Source: Sideroxydans sp. (GTDB lineage: Bacteria > Pseudomonadota > Gammaproteobacteria > Burkholderiales > Gallionellaceae). Taken from it: a stretch of DNA of 7,149 bases. Under the pieces are notes generated by a model. The model did no database searches and was not told where the DNA came from. It was given only the letters and a program-made list of their open reading frames with translations. Below are positions 1-6,125 of this stretch, piece after piece. Each line of letters opens with the position of its first letter. Positions within the stretch are counted from its first letter, which is position 1. The stretch is from NCBI GenBank assembly GCA_030823965.1, contig JAVBYP010000002.1, positions 1 through 7,149 of the forward strand, given 5' to 3'. The position numbers and the translations under genes are program-made.

Positions 1-1043
1 AGTCGGCCACCCAGCATCAAAACTGAGGTGCTGTGGACTGGGAACACGGCAAGATGAGGTCGAGCATGGCCCCGCGCCGAGCCGTTCAAAAGGGCCTTCA
101 GGCGGGGAATATCCGTGGTAAGGGACTCGAAGAGCGAGCCCCAGTACGACGCCAAATGCGGGTTATGTAGGGTGTAGCCGTTGAAGCAGAAATACTCCGG
201 CTCATCTCTACTGGGCCGCAGGCCAGCCTTGAGCATGGCGTCTTCGACATTCCGCTTCGAGTAGTGATGAGGTTGCCCAGTGACGTTGCCTATAAGCATG
301 ATGGGTTCGGCTGGCGGGTACTGCAAGCCGTCGAGTAGGCGCTTTACATCAACAATGCTTCGGGCACGCATGGCACGAAGTTTCTCTGTTGTGTAAAAGG
401 CAGGCGCAACCCGGTCGATAAGCCGATGGCATTTGTCGCAGAGCAACATGATATTTTCAGCGTTGTCAGCTAGCAGCGGCGACTGGACTGCATCCCCACG
501 CGGGCCATCTACTGAAGAAGCAACGATGTGGGCGAGGTAGCTATAGTTGGCTTGCTCCTCGGTCGCAAAATGAGATGAAAGGTCTTCACCGCATCCATCA
601 AATTGACAGCGCCAGGCCGACGCCATGAATACCTTCTGAGCAGTTTTGGCCTTTACCTCACCAGTGCGGCCCTTTGAGGTGGTGGTTGCGAGCACAGTTG
701 CCTGCCATTCCCGAACAACTTTACTGGTTGCAGCTTTGACAACCAAGGTGGACAAATCCGCATCCTTGGGATTGGCTACACTGGTTGCTGCCCATTTAAC
801 GACTCCGCGCCAAGAGGGCAAGGCTATAGTGGTCAAAGATTCCGCCCCTAAGTCACCGATACCCTCAAAAACCCAAGCGTCGGTCAAGCATGCTCTTGAA
901 AAAACACTGCAGGTGAACTGATTGACGACCACGAGGGGTTCTTTCCCGGCAGTCAAGATCCTATGAAACAGGCTTGCAAACTCGTCGTCAGTGAGCCCAA
1001 CGGGATGTACGGTTCGTGAAGGATTGGCTGTCGAAGCTGGCAT
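1..1043 (-). CDS. cap5: HNH-SAVED endonuclease, Cap5-like CBASS effector (partial, C-terminus beyond window)
   Basis: The minus frame is open from ATG 1043-1041 to the window edge (347 complete codons). The HNH core is clear: RCQFDGC (C146, C151), AHIVASSVDGPRGD (H172), then ENIMLLCDKCH (N197, C202, C205, H206). H172/N197/H206 fit the catalytic triad and the four cysteines a structural zinc. The AHI..A...DGPRGD string is characteristic of HNH-SAVED proteins. From about residue 245 the sequence looks like the start of a SAVED domain, ending at HLAVFPVHSTSVLMLGG, the usual hydrophobic core strand and helix. In the Cap5 family SAVED binds a cyclic oligonucleotide made by a CD-NTase and activates the HNH DNase, degrading DNA in the infected cell. 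The oddity is about 130 residues before the HNH domain, of no family I recognise. The HNH helix begins near residue 130, so starting at internal Met140 would break the domain. No CD-NTase is visible; it would have to lie to the left. The gene is divergent from the neighbouring ABC operon. Confidence 0.85.
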   Translation of the reverse strand, partial: MPASTANPSRTVHPVGLTDDEFASLFHRILTAGKEPLVVVNQFTCSVFSRACLTDAWVFEGIGDLGAESLTTIALPSWRGVVKWAATSVANPKDADLSTLVVKAATSKVVREWQATVLATTTSKGRTGEVKAKTAQKVFMASAWRCQFDGCGEDLSSHFATEEQANYSYLAHIVASSVDGPRGDAVQSPLLADNAENIMLLCDKCHRLIDRVAPAFYTTEKLRAMRARSIVDVKRLLDGLQYPPAEPIMLIGNVTGQPHHYSKRNVEDAMLKAGLRPSRDEPEYFCFNGYTLHNPHLASYWGSLFESLTTDIPRLKALLNGSARGHARPHLAVFPVHSTSVLMLGGR

Positions 1044-1101
1044 GCAATATTCCAAAAGTTGCCAAACGGATAGATTTACGCTTTTTTCGCATTAAGCAAA
1101 C

Positions 1102-1110
1102 AGTATAGCA
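1102..1110 (-). promoter_or_regulatory. Extended -10 promoter element for the HNH-SAVED gene
   Basis: On the minus strand the string TGCTATACT reads as an extended -10 (TGn followed by TATACT, 5 of 6 matches to TATAAT). It sits about 59 bases upstream of the ATG at 1043, which predicts a leader of roughly 50 bases. No good -35 lies at 17 bases; TAGACC at a 19-base spacing is the best partner, consistent with an extended -10 promoter that does not need one. The flanking sequence is AT-rich. This is a pattern match only. Confidence 0.5.
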
Positions 1111-1409
1111 AATTAGCATTAACGGCGGTCTAGACATGCCTAGAAGAACAACAAAATCATCGTTGAATCATCCTGCTAGTTGCGCTCAATAATAGGCGAC
1201 CACGGATCGGATCGTACGGATAGGCCAACCGCGTAAGGCCAGTCACGTTATCGAAAACGTGCCGAGCCGAGATCAGGAACGCCCGCCCACCTTTAAAAGG
1301 GTGCCCGTGGCGAGTAGTCCGCTTGAATCGCCGACATCGGTACCATAACGTGAAGCGCGAATTTTTCGATTGCGGTGGTTTCAATTGCAGTGACCTGCAT
1401 GTTGGTCCC

Positions 1410-1474
1410 TGAGATCTAACTATTGGAAAAGGTCCGGTGACTGTGATTCTGCCATGGGTAGCTTCCAGATCTCA
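1410..1474. repeat. Widely spaced 8-bp inverted repeat upstream of the ABC-3C operon
   Basis: TGAGATCT at 1410-1417 and AGATCTCA at 1467-1474 are perfect reverse complements separated by 49 bases. Each arm contains the palindrome AGATCT. The right arm ends 12 bases before the candidate -10 at 1486. Such a pair could be two half-sites for a dimeric regulator binding upstream of and across the promoter. An 8-base match over this distance can occur by chance, so function is only suggested. Confidence 0.35.
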
Positions 1475-1485
1475 TGCAAAGTGCG

Positions 1486-1491
1486 TACAAT
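1486..1491 (+). promoter_or_regulatory. Candidate -10 box of the ABC-3C operon
   Basis: TACAAT matches the sigma70 -10 consensus at 5 of 6 positions and lies 44 bases before the first gene's ATG at 1536, giving a leader of about 40 bases. The segment 17 bases upstream (TTCCAG at 1463-1468) is a poor -35, so the promoter would be weak or activator-dependent, as might suit a toxic effector operon. Other candidates in the region score no better by eye. Confidence 0.35.
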
Positions 1492-1498
1492 CAGCTAA

Positions 1499-1514
1499 TG
1501 GTCAAGGATGACCA
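1499..1514 (+). promoter_or_regulatory. Dyad at the expected transcription start of the ABC-3C operon (possible operator)
   Basis: TGGTCA-AGGA-TGACCA is a perfect 6-bp inverted repeat with a 4-base spacer. It starts 8 bases after the candidate -10 at 1486-1491, so it would cover the start point of transcription, a common operator position. It could also form a small hairpin at the 5' end of the mRNA. No dedicated regulator gene is visible in the window, although the middle component has a winged-helix-like segment and might autoregulate (speculation). Confidence 0.4.
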
Positions 1515-1535
1515 CAAACGATGAGAATAATATAG

Positions 1536-2804
1536 ATGAATAGGGGCATGACAGCGGAAGAATCGGCTAATAGCGTTGAGCACATTAGCCGGGAAGCTGG
1601 CGACAAGACCAAGGGATTTCGTTTTCAGAAGCTCAGGGCAGCAATCCGATTTCTCCAACGGGTGCAGGAGAATAGCGATGGGCAAGTCCATTGCGCCATG
1701 GAGCTTTTGGAGGATTCTGTTCTGTATGACGGCAACAGCGAATCTCTCATTAGTGGGGAAGAAAACAAGTACTACGGCTCACGCATCAGCTTCAATTCGG
1801 CGGCGCTGAAAAACACGTTAGTCGCCTTTCTCGACCTGTACTTCGCATTCGCTCGTTCTGGCGAACTAAAGCTTGGTGTCTACGCCTCCGCAGAAATTGC
1901 ACAAGAACGTATCGCCGCCGACTTTCGGCAGAAACTAGGCTTAGACTCAAAGCAGAAGCTCTACGACATCCTCAAACGTCTTACTTTGGGTGAAGACCTA
2001 GAGAATGAAGAGAAATTGGTTGCCTTTGCGATAGTTAAGGCTGAGTATTTCGAACAGTACCCGGACAGCTCCAAAGGCTATAGAGCATTACTTGATGCAA
2101 TGACGCTGAATGAGTTCTCATTCTTCATAGGATCAATTGATTGGACTCTGACCAGCGAATCCAACGAAAGTCTTGAGGCGACTGCTCTCCAATTAGTTCG
2201 AACCTGCAGGTTTTTCAACCATCGCCACCTTGGACTCGAACAGTTCGTTCTTTCCGCGCTACTGGATGCGCTTGAAAAGAGATCAGGGGCTCGTGCTGTC
2301 ACAGATCGCCTATTAAGTACAGACTCCCTCAAGAATATTTTCAACGAGATTCTATTAGGGCCAACCGAAGACGAGCGCACCGATGACCCGGCTTGGGATG
2401 AATGGTCCGAGGTTGAGAAATCTGATTTTAGAAACCTTTCCGAAAAAATCAAGGCAGTTTGCCCTGATTTCAGCACTCAGATATTGAAAGCGCTCGCTCG
2501 AAGTTGCAGCCTTGCGAGGAGCGTGGAGGCAGAAGGGCAACGGGAAATGAAGGCCCTCCTTCGAAGAATTCTTGACGCGTGTGAAATACATCTTCTCACT
2601 AATCATCCAGCCTCCTCGGCACTCACCCAAAAGCAGATACTTGACATGATTGGGGACTTGGCAAAAGTTGCCGAGCATCACGTTGCCACCTTGAGAGGCC
2701 GCTATCGTTATGCCTTACGTGACGCTCATTCGATAAAGGGTGCAGTACTTACGTTGTTTGATGACTGCTATTTAGCCTTCGATGAGGTCAGAGTTGGAGA
2801 ATAG
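1536..2804 (+). CDS. ABC-3C system effector: putative Cap4-like/REase-fold nuclease domain with C-terminal adaptor region
   Basis: This 422-residue soluble protein has no signal peptide or membrane segment. Residues about 27-105 carry GFRFQKLRAA, MELLEDS and EENKYY, giving Q31, E56, D60 and E76-N77-K78. This order (Q helix, acidic residues, ExK strand) resembles the Cap4/DUF4297-type PD-(D/E)xK nuclease core, so DNA cleavage is a plausible but inferred activity. The remainder is mostly helical; the C-terminal stretch ending HSIKGAVLTLFDDCYLAFDE resembles the conserved C-terminal region that docks effectors to the other ABC-3C components. It is the first gene of the operon and overlaps the next by 23 bases. 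A stop codon (1533-1535) sits immediately before ATG 1536. ATG 1548 is possible, but its GGGG is too close to serve as a ribosome site; GAGA at 1523-1526 is better placed for 1536. System assignment rests mainly on gene order; the exact effector family is uncertain. Confidence 0.82.
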   Translation: MNRGMTAEESANSVEHISREAGDKTKGFRFQKLRAAIRFLQRVQENSDGQVHCAMELLEDSVLYDGNSESLISGEENKYYGSRISFNSAALKNTLVAFLDLYFAFARSGELKLGVYASAEIAQERIAADFRQKLGLDSKQKLYDILKRLTLGEDLENEEKLVAFAIVKAEYFEQYPDSSKGYRALLDAMTLNEFSFFIGSIDWTLTSESNESLEATALQLVRTCRFFNHRHLGLEQFVLSALLDALEKRSGARAVTDRLLSTDSLKNIFNEILLGPTEDERTDDPAWDEWSEVEKSDFRNLSEKIKAVCPDFSTQILKALARSCSLARSVEAEGQREMKALLRRILDACEIHLLTNHPASSALTQKQILDMIGDLAKVAEHHVATLRGRYRYALRDAHSIKGAVLTLFDDCYLAFDEVRVGE

Positions 2805-3360
2805 CACTGAGCAACCGTCGGCCGGCGGGCCAAGGGGGCCACACAAGAACAAGCGCCCCTTGTTTTTCATCTCTGGTGAAGATTTCTACTTTGTCGCTTA
2901 CTCCATCCTCTTAGTTCTCGAATATCTTGGAGGAAGTGCGAGGCGCGTCAAAGATCACAGAAAGATTGCGTACTTGATCCAGTTTCTCGGCGATTCTCGA
3001 CTTATCGACCTATTAGAACGGACTCAAGGAGCAGGCGTAGCAAATGCCGCTGATCGCGAACTTCTTTTCTCGAGCTATGCCAACTCAGAACTGCATAAGC
3101 GTGAAGTGTTTAAAATTATTTTCTCAATGGAGCGACGAGGCTTCCTACGTATGCAGCGAGCGGACAGCCCCGAGGTGCTCGACATCGCCTTGATTAGCGA
3201 TGCCATTCCGCAAGGTTTCTTCAAAAATAGCTCATTCGCCGAAGAGAGGGGTAACGCTGAAAAATTAAAGGTACTCGTTCCGCGCCTATCGCTTTTGACA
3301 TTCGAGAGGTTGTTGGATCGCCTTTACAGGGAAAGAGGTGTTCGCGTATGGGCTTCCTGA
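2782..3360 (+). CDS. ABC-3C system middle component (small winged-helix-like protein)
   Basis: This 192-residue basic protein has a disordered, Gly/Pro/Lys-rich first 25 residues, then helices (about 33-82) and a segment at about 105-140 patterned like a winged helix: a helix running through KREVFKIIFSMERRGF followed by a two-strand wing ending VLDIALIS. Size, position between effector and ATPase, and helical content match the middle components of ABC-3C systems, thought to bridge the ATPase and the effector. It overlaps the upstream gene by 23 bases and the downstream gene by 13, so it is probably translated by coupling. ATG 2782 has no Shine-Dalgarno sequence. TTG at 2794 has GAGG at 2784-2787, six bases upstream, and is a credible alternative start that would shorten the product by four residues. 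I see no enzymatic motif. The family call depends on context. Confidence 0.75.
   Translation: MRSELENSTEQPSAGGPRGPHKNKRPLFFISGEDFYFVAYSILLVLEYLGGSARRVKDHRKIAYLIQFLGDSRLIDLLERTQGAGVANAADRELLFSSYANSELHKREVFKIIFSMERRGFLRMQRADSPEVLDIALISDAIPQGFFKNSSFAEERGNAEKLKVLVPRLSLLTFERLLDRLYRERGVRVWAS
3334..3340 (+). promoter_or_regulatory. Strong ribosome binding site of the ABC ATPase gene
   Basis: AGAGGTG lies seven bases before ATG 3348 and inside the end of the preceding gene. It is the best Shine-Dalgarno match in the operon and fixes the ATPase start, which places the first strand of the ABC fold (SIKKVEYIG) right at the N-terminus. It implies the ATPase can be translated well on its own as well as by coupling. 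Confidence 0.75.
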
Positions 3361-5291
3361 GCATCAAGAAAGTCGAGTACATCGGCGACAAATACTATTT
3401 TCAATCGCCAACGTTCGATGATGGGGTGTCTATCATTGAAGGACCGAATGGGGCTGGCAAGTCTACTTTCTTCAATCTCATCTATTACGGACTTGGCGGC
3501 AGAGTCGAGGAGTTTGACCCCGCTTCGTCAGAAGTACACACCGAGATTGTGAATGACTCGAACAACCTAATTCGTATCGTAATTGGTATAGGCGGCGAAC
3601 TGTATACTCTTAGTCGGCGACTGCGGGACAACAATATCACCGTGGTCAAGGCCACGCAGGAAGCTGATGGCGTCGCAGCAGGTATCCAGGCTGACACGTA
3701 TCCAATATTCCGACGCGAAGAGGCAAAAATATTCTCGGATTGGTTGCTTGAGAAATTAAGCATTCCCGTTGTAGAGATCTTCCAGGGCGGGAAGCAGTTC
3801 AAACTCAACTTTACTGACCTTGCTCGGCTGATTTATCACAATCAGAGCCCTGACCCACACGGAATTTATAAACCGGCGGATGCAGCCAGCTTTGTTTCTG
3901 ACTCACTAGAGATTCGTCGCGCCATCTTCCAGATTCTGGTTGGCAAGACCTTGATGGAGCTCTATGCGGCCATTGGCTCACAAAAAAGTGCCGAGAGAGA
4001 TTTTCTGGCAGCGAAATCCGTGCACCAGGAGTACGAAGACATCGTTAGTCATTTACTCCGCGCCAGTGGAATGAATGAAATATCCAATATCAAAGCTCTG
4101 AACGAGCGAATTGAAGAGCTTGAAGCCCAGATCGTCTCGCTGCTAACTTCACGAAAGGCATTTTCTCGCGGTCAGCTCGGAAGCGCGCAAGCACAACTTA
4201 CCCTTGATGCCGAACTACGGCAGGTCCGTGAGCTGGAGGTTCTGCGGCGAACTATTGACGAACACCGTGCGCAGTTGATTGATGAAGCCAGTCGCCTTGT
4301 CGATGTTGAGCGGTCACTAGAAGCTGATATCCAAAGAATCAACAAAGTCATATATGCACATGGCCAGCTGAACCTGTTCTCACGTGACACCTGCCCCTAT
4401 TGCTTGAACGATGTCTTGCGGACTCCCGGGCACTGCGTTTGCGGGCAGACCGTTGAAGAGCAGGATTACCAGCGATTCTTCTATAGCCCGGCCGAGTACT
4501 TGGAAATTCTAAAAGGAAAGACCAAGGCACTCGGAACCTTGCGTCTGGCGATACGTGGTGTCCGAGAGGAGCACACGCATTGGAACGAGGAGCGCGAGAG
4601 GGTATTACGCGATATTTCCGCAAAACGGGAGCGATTTGAGGAAGCTGGCGCTAGCCCAGATCGAGTCGAGAGAGCGATGGAAGAGCTCGACGAGAAACTT
4701 CTGGAGTCGCGCGAGAAACTCGCCAAGTGCCAAGAAGCATTCAGACTGGAGAGTAAGCTTGGCTCCCTCCTGAAACGTCAAAATGACAAAAAGACTCTGC
4801 TCGAGAGAGCAAAGCTTGAAGTCCAGCGACTCGATGGCGAATCAAGGGTCGAATTGCAGAACCAGATTGGTGAGTTTGACCGAGTCTACAATGATTTTAT
4901 GACGTCCGTGGTCGCTGATTGCAGGAGTGCAGCCATCGACCCACAAACGTACCTGCCGATTATCAACAACGGCCAGTATCGGGAGCATAGCGCCAAGGTT
5001 CCAAAGCGTTTCCTCTACTACTTAGGTTTGTTGCAGTTGGCGCTACTTTCGGACATTCCCTTCCCTCGCCTTCTTTTGGTTGACACCCCTGAAACGGCTG
5101 GGATTGACCTTGAGGGGCTCGTTAAGATGCTTCGGCAGATTGAAGAACTTGAGAATCCGCGGAGCAAGCCACTCCAAATTATCTTCTCCACAGGAATCGG
5201 AAAATATCCGCCAGAGTTTGCTTCGAAAGTTGTCCTGAGATTGTCGAAAGAGGACAGACTTCTAATTCGACGGGACGTGCGGGGGGGCTGA
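3348..5291 (+). CDS. ABC-3C system ABC ATPase, SMC/Rad50-like with four-cysteine hook
   Basis: This 647-residue protein has the Rad50/SMC plan. The N-terminal ATPase half contains Walker A GPNGAGKST (32-40) and a likely Q-loop around Q166 (YHNQS). Two long charged, coiled-coil-like arms (about 205-345 and 385-510) flank a hook with C349, C352, C363 and C365 (CPYC then CVC), which probably binds zinc. The C-terminal ATPase half carries Walker B RLLLVD (574-579). Expected role: ATP-driven clamping or sensing of DNA that controls the partner effector. Departures from canonical ABC proteins: Walker B continues TPE, not EP or EA, so Thr580 replaces the catalytic glutamate (Glu582 is nearby); the signature region (about 548-560, SAKVPKRF) lacks LSGG; and the H-loop position in IIFSTG has no histidine. 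D-then-S/T-P after Walker B is, from memory, usual in this ABC-3C branch. It overlaps the middle component by 13 bases and ends the operon. ABC identity is near certain; the ABC-3C role rests on gene order. Confidence 0.92.
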   Translation: MGFLSIKKVEYIGDKYYFQSPTFDDGVSIIEGPNGAGKSTFFNLIYYGLGGRVEEFDPASSEVHTEIVNDSNNLIRIVIGIGGELYTLSRRLRDNNITVVKATQEADGVAAGIQADTYPIFRREEAKIFSDWLLEKLSIPVVEIFQGGKQFKLNFTDLARLIYHNQSPDPHGIYKPADAASFVSDSLEIRRAIFQILVGKTLMELYAAIGSQKSAERDFLAAKSVHQEYEDIVSHLLRASGMNEISNIKALNERIEELEAQIVSLLTSRKAFSRGQLGSAQAQLTLDAELRQVRELEVLRRTIDEHRAQLIDEASRLVDVERSLEADIQRINKVIYAHGQLNLFSRDTCPYCLNDVLRTPGHCVCGQTVEEQDYQRFFYSPAEYLEILKGKTKALGTLRLAIRGVREEHTHWNEERERVLRDISAKRERFEEAGASPDRVERAMEELDEKLLESREKLAKCQEAFRLESKLGSLLKRQNDKKTLLERAKLEVQRLDGESRVELQNQIGEFDRVYNDFMTSVVADCRSAAIDPQTYLPIINNGQYREHSAKVPKRFLYYLGLLQLALLSDIPFPRLLLVDTPETAGIDLEGLVKMLRQIEELENPRSKPLQIIFSTGIGKYPPEFASKVVLRLSKEDRLLIRRDVRGG

Positions 5292-5846
5292 CACAGTTCT
5301 GTCGCACAGCATGCTGTCGCTCAGAAAAAGCAAAGTCATTCTGACGCGGAATGCCAACAATCAACGCCGCCTGTTCCAGAGGGACAAGTGCTCTCGCTTT
5401 CTTGAGTTCGTAAAGCTTTCCTCGAGCGAAGCGCACAGAAGTGGAAAGTGTCTAAGGGCGAAGCAGTTCGAAATGAGCAGCTCGGTTCGCTCTGGCATGA
5501 GGTTTTGATGTTGACGTCCTCGTAAATCACGGCGCACACCGGAAGATCGGGCAGCGTCTTTCCTTTCCGTCTAGGGTCAGCTCTCCATGCAACATATTGC
5601 CCGGCCTATCAACGCCAACAGCGGAGCGTCCAGATATTGGGGATGACCGGGCATCAGGGATTGCTGGCCCACTACACCAGGTCCACCTGAGTTTCACCGA
5701 CCTTAGCGCGCAAAGCACTCCGCTTTTCCCTCTGCTTTCTTCTCCCGACAACGAGTCCGGGATGTGATTGCTCCCCGGAGCTAGCGCAACAGGACGCAAC
5801 GTGCCTGTGACCGTCTGCCATCGGTAGTTTTGAAAAGCATACCGCT
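5292..5846. other. Gene-poor segment between the ABC-3C operon and the phage-type promoter
   Basis: No convincing gene is present. Open frames on both strands are short, cysteine/serine/arginine-rich, lack ribosome binding sites and match no family I know. One plus frame (5526-5690) is open and ends in TGHQGLLAHYTRS, faintly like the C-terminal GH...YTR box of tyrosine recombinases but with two residues too few between His and Tyr and no visible upstream motifs. The segment is best read as decayed DNA at a junction between the defence cargo and the phage-type genes. No tRNA or insertion sequence is seen. Confidence 0.55.
5294..5324. repeat. Cluster of ACAG/CTGT inverted and direct repeats just after the ATPase stop
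   Basis: Immediately after the stop codon ACAG and CTGT alternate four times (5294, 5299, 5306, 5314). Within this, ACAGCATGCTGT (5306-5317) is a perfect 12-base palindrome, and CTGTCGCACAG (5299-5309) is repeated directly as CTGTCGCTCAG (5314-5324) with one mismatch. It can fold into hairpins, but no T-run follows on the plus strand, so it is not a clear intrinsic terminator. It could be a binding site, a weak terminator or a recombination scar. Confidence 0.45.
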
Positions 5847-5893
5847 AATTATCGGAATTCCGCTTGACTGCATATAACGGAATACCGATAATT
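5847..5893. repeat. 16-bp inverted repeat overlapping a promoter (probable operator)
   Basis: The arms are 5847-5862 (AATTATCGGAATTCCG) and 5878-5893 (CGGAATACCGATAATT). They are complementary at 15 of 16 positions, with a 15-base centre. The repeat brackets the -35 and contains the -10 of the promoter described separately, so a dimer or pair of dimers bound here would block RNA polymerase. The layout is typical of repressor operators; a recombinase core site with two arm-binding sequences is an alternative. Confidence 0.7.
5864..5892 (+). promoter_or_regulatory. Strong sigma70-like promoter for the phage-type cassette
   Basis: TTGACT (5864-5869) and GATAAT (5887-5892) are each one base from consensus and separated by exactly 17 bases, the optimum. 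Transcription should begin near 5899 and run rightward through a roughly 355-base leader to the gene at 6255. This is the best promoter match in the window. The overlapping inverted repeat indicates that it is repressed. Confidence 0.72.
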
Positions 5894-6093
5894 CACCAAC
5901 CGCAGCAAACAACCGCCGCACACCTCTTTAACAACCAGTCATTCCAGTCGAACGCAGCAAAGGCAATCGCTGGAAGAGCGCCGAGCAGATCAGTCTGCAA
6001 TCCACCGTCGGGCGCTAAACAAATGCCGGGGATGCCGAGACATAGCCGAGGCTGTTCTCAAGGAAACACCAAACACCACTTTTGACATTGCAC

Positions 6094-6114
6094 GTGAGGC
6101 TCACCGGGCCTCAC
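6094..6114 (+). other. Leader hairpin 1
   Basis: GTGAGGC and GCCTCAC form a perfect 7-bp, GC-rich stem with a 7-base loop (TCACCGG). No T-run follows. It lies 12 bases before the terminator-like hairpin, so it could assist or compete with it in RNA folding. Confidence 0.55.
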
Positions 6115-6125
6115 TTGACTCCAAG

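Larger units (their letters stand above)
1044..1535. other. Divergent intergenic region between the HNH-SAVED gene and the ABC-3C operon
   Basis: About 490 bases separate the two divergent start codons. The ends carry the promoter elements listed separately. The middle (about 1150-1400) holds an open minus frame of 75 codons (1384-1157) with no recognisable motif, very arginine-rich, without a good ribosome binding site, so I do not call it a gene. A short dyad TGCAG-TGAC-CTGCA lies at 1386-1399. Nothing here resembles a tRNA, a CRISPR repeat or an insertion sequence end. At this length it could hide a regulatory RNA or a decayed gene. Confidence 0.6.

Noticed and set aside
646..921. Plus-strand open frame of 91 codons
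   Set aside because: It lies antisense to the N-terminal region of the HNH-SAVED gene, has no ribosome site and no family resemblance; the minus-strand frame is the coding one.
1157..1384. Minus-strand 75-codon open frame in the intergenic region
   Set aside because: Arginine-rich, without motif, ribosome site or promoter; kept only as an unexplained block.
1491..1809. Short open frames overlapping the start of the effector gene on both strands
   Set aside because: Shadows of the 422-residue frame, which has coherent protein character throughout.
2078..2681. Antisense open frames of 132 and 108 codons inside the effector gene
   Set aside because: Serine/arginine-rich composition typical of antisense shadows; no start signals.
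3485..4773. Several open frames inside the ABC ATPase gene on either strand
   Set aside because: Low-complexity Ser/Arg-rich shadows of a gene with clear Walker motifs.
5336..5799. Minus-strand frames of 67 and 90 codons after the ABC-3C operon
   Set aside because: No ribosome site, no recognisable domain, unusual Cys/Ser/Pro composition; treated as non-coding.
5864..6085. Plus-strand 73-codon frame starting at TTG 5864
   Set aside because: Its start codon is part of the -35 element and lies upstream of the predicted transcription start; no ribosome site.
6082..6087. TTGACA, a perfect -35 box in the leader
   Set aside because: At 17 bases downstream there is only CGGGCC, with no acceptable -10 at neighbouring spacings.
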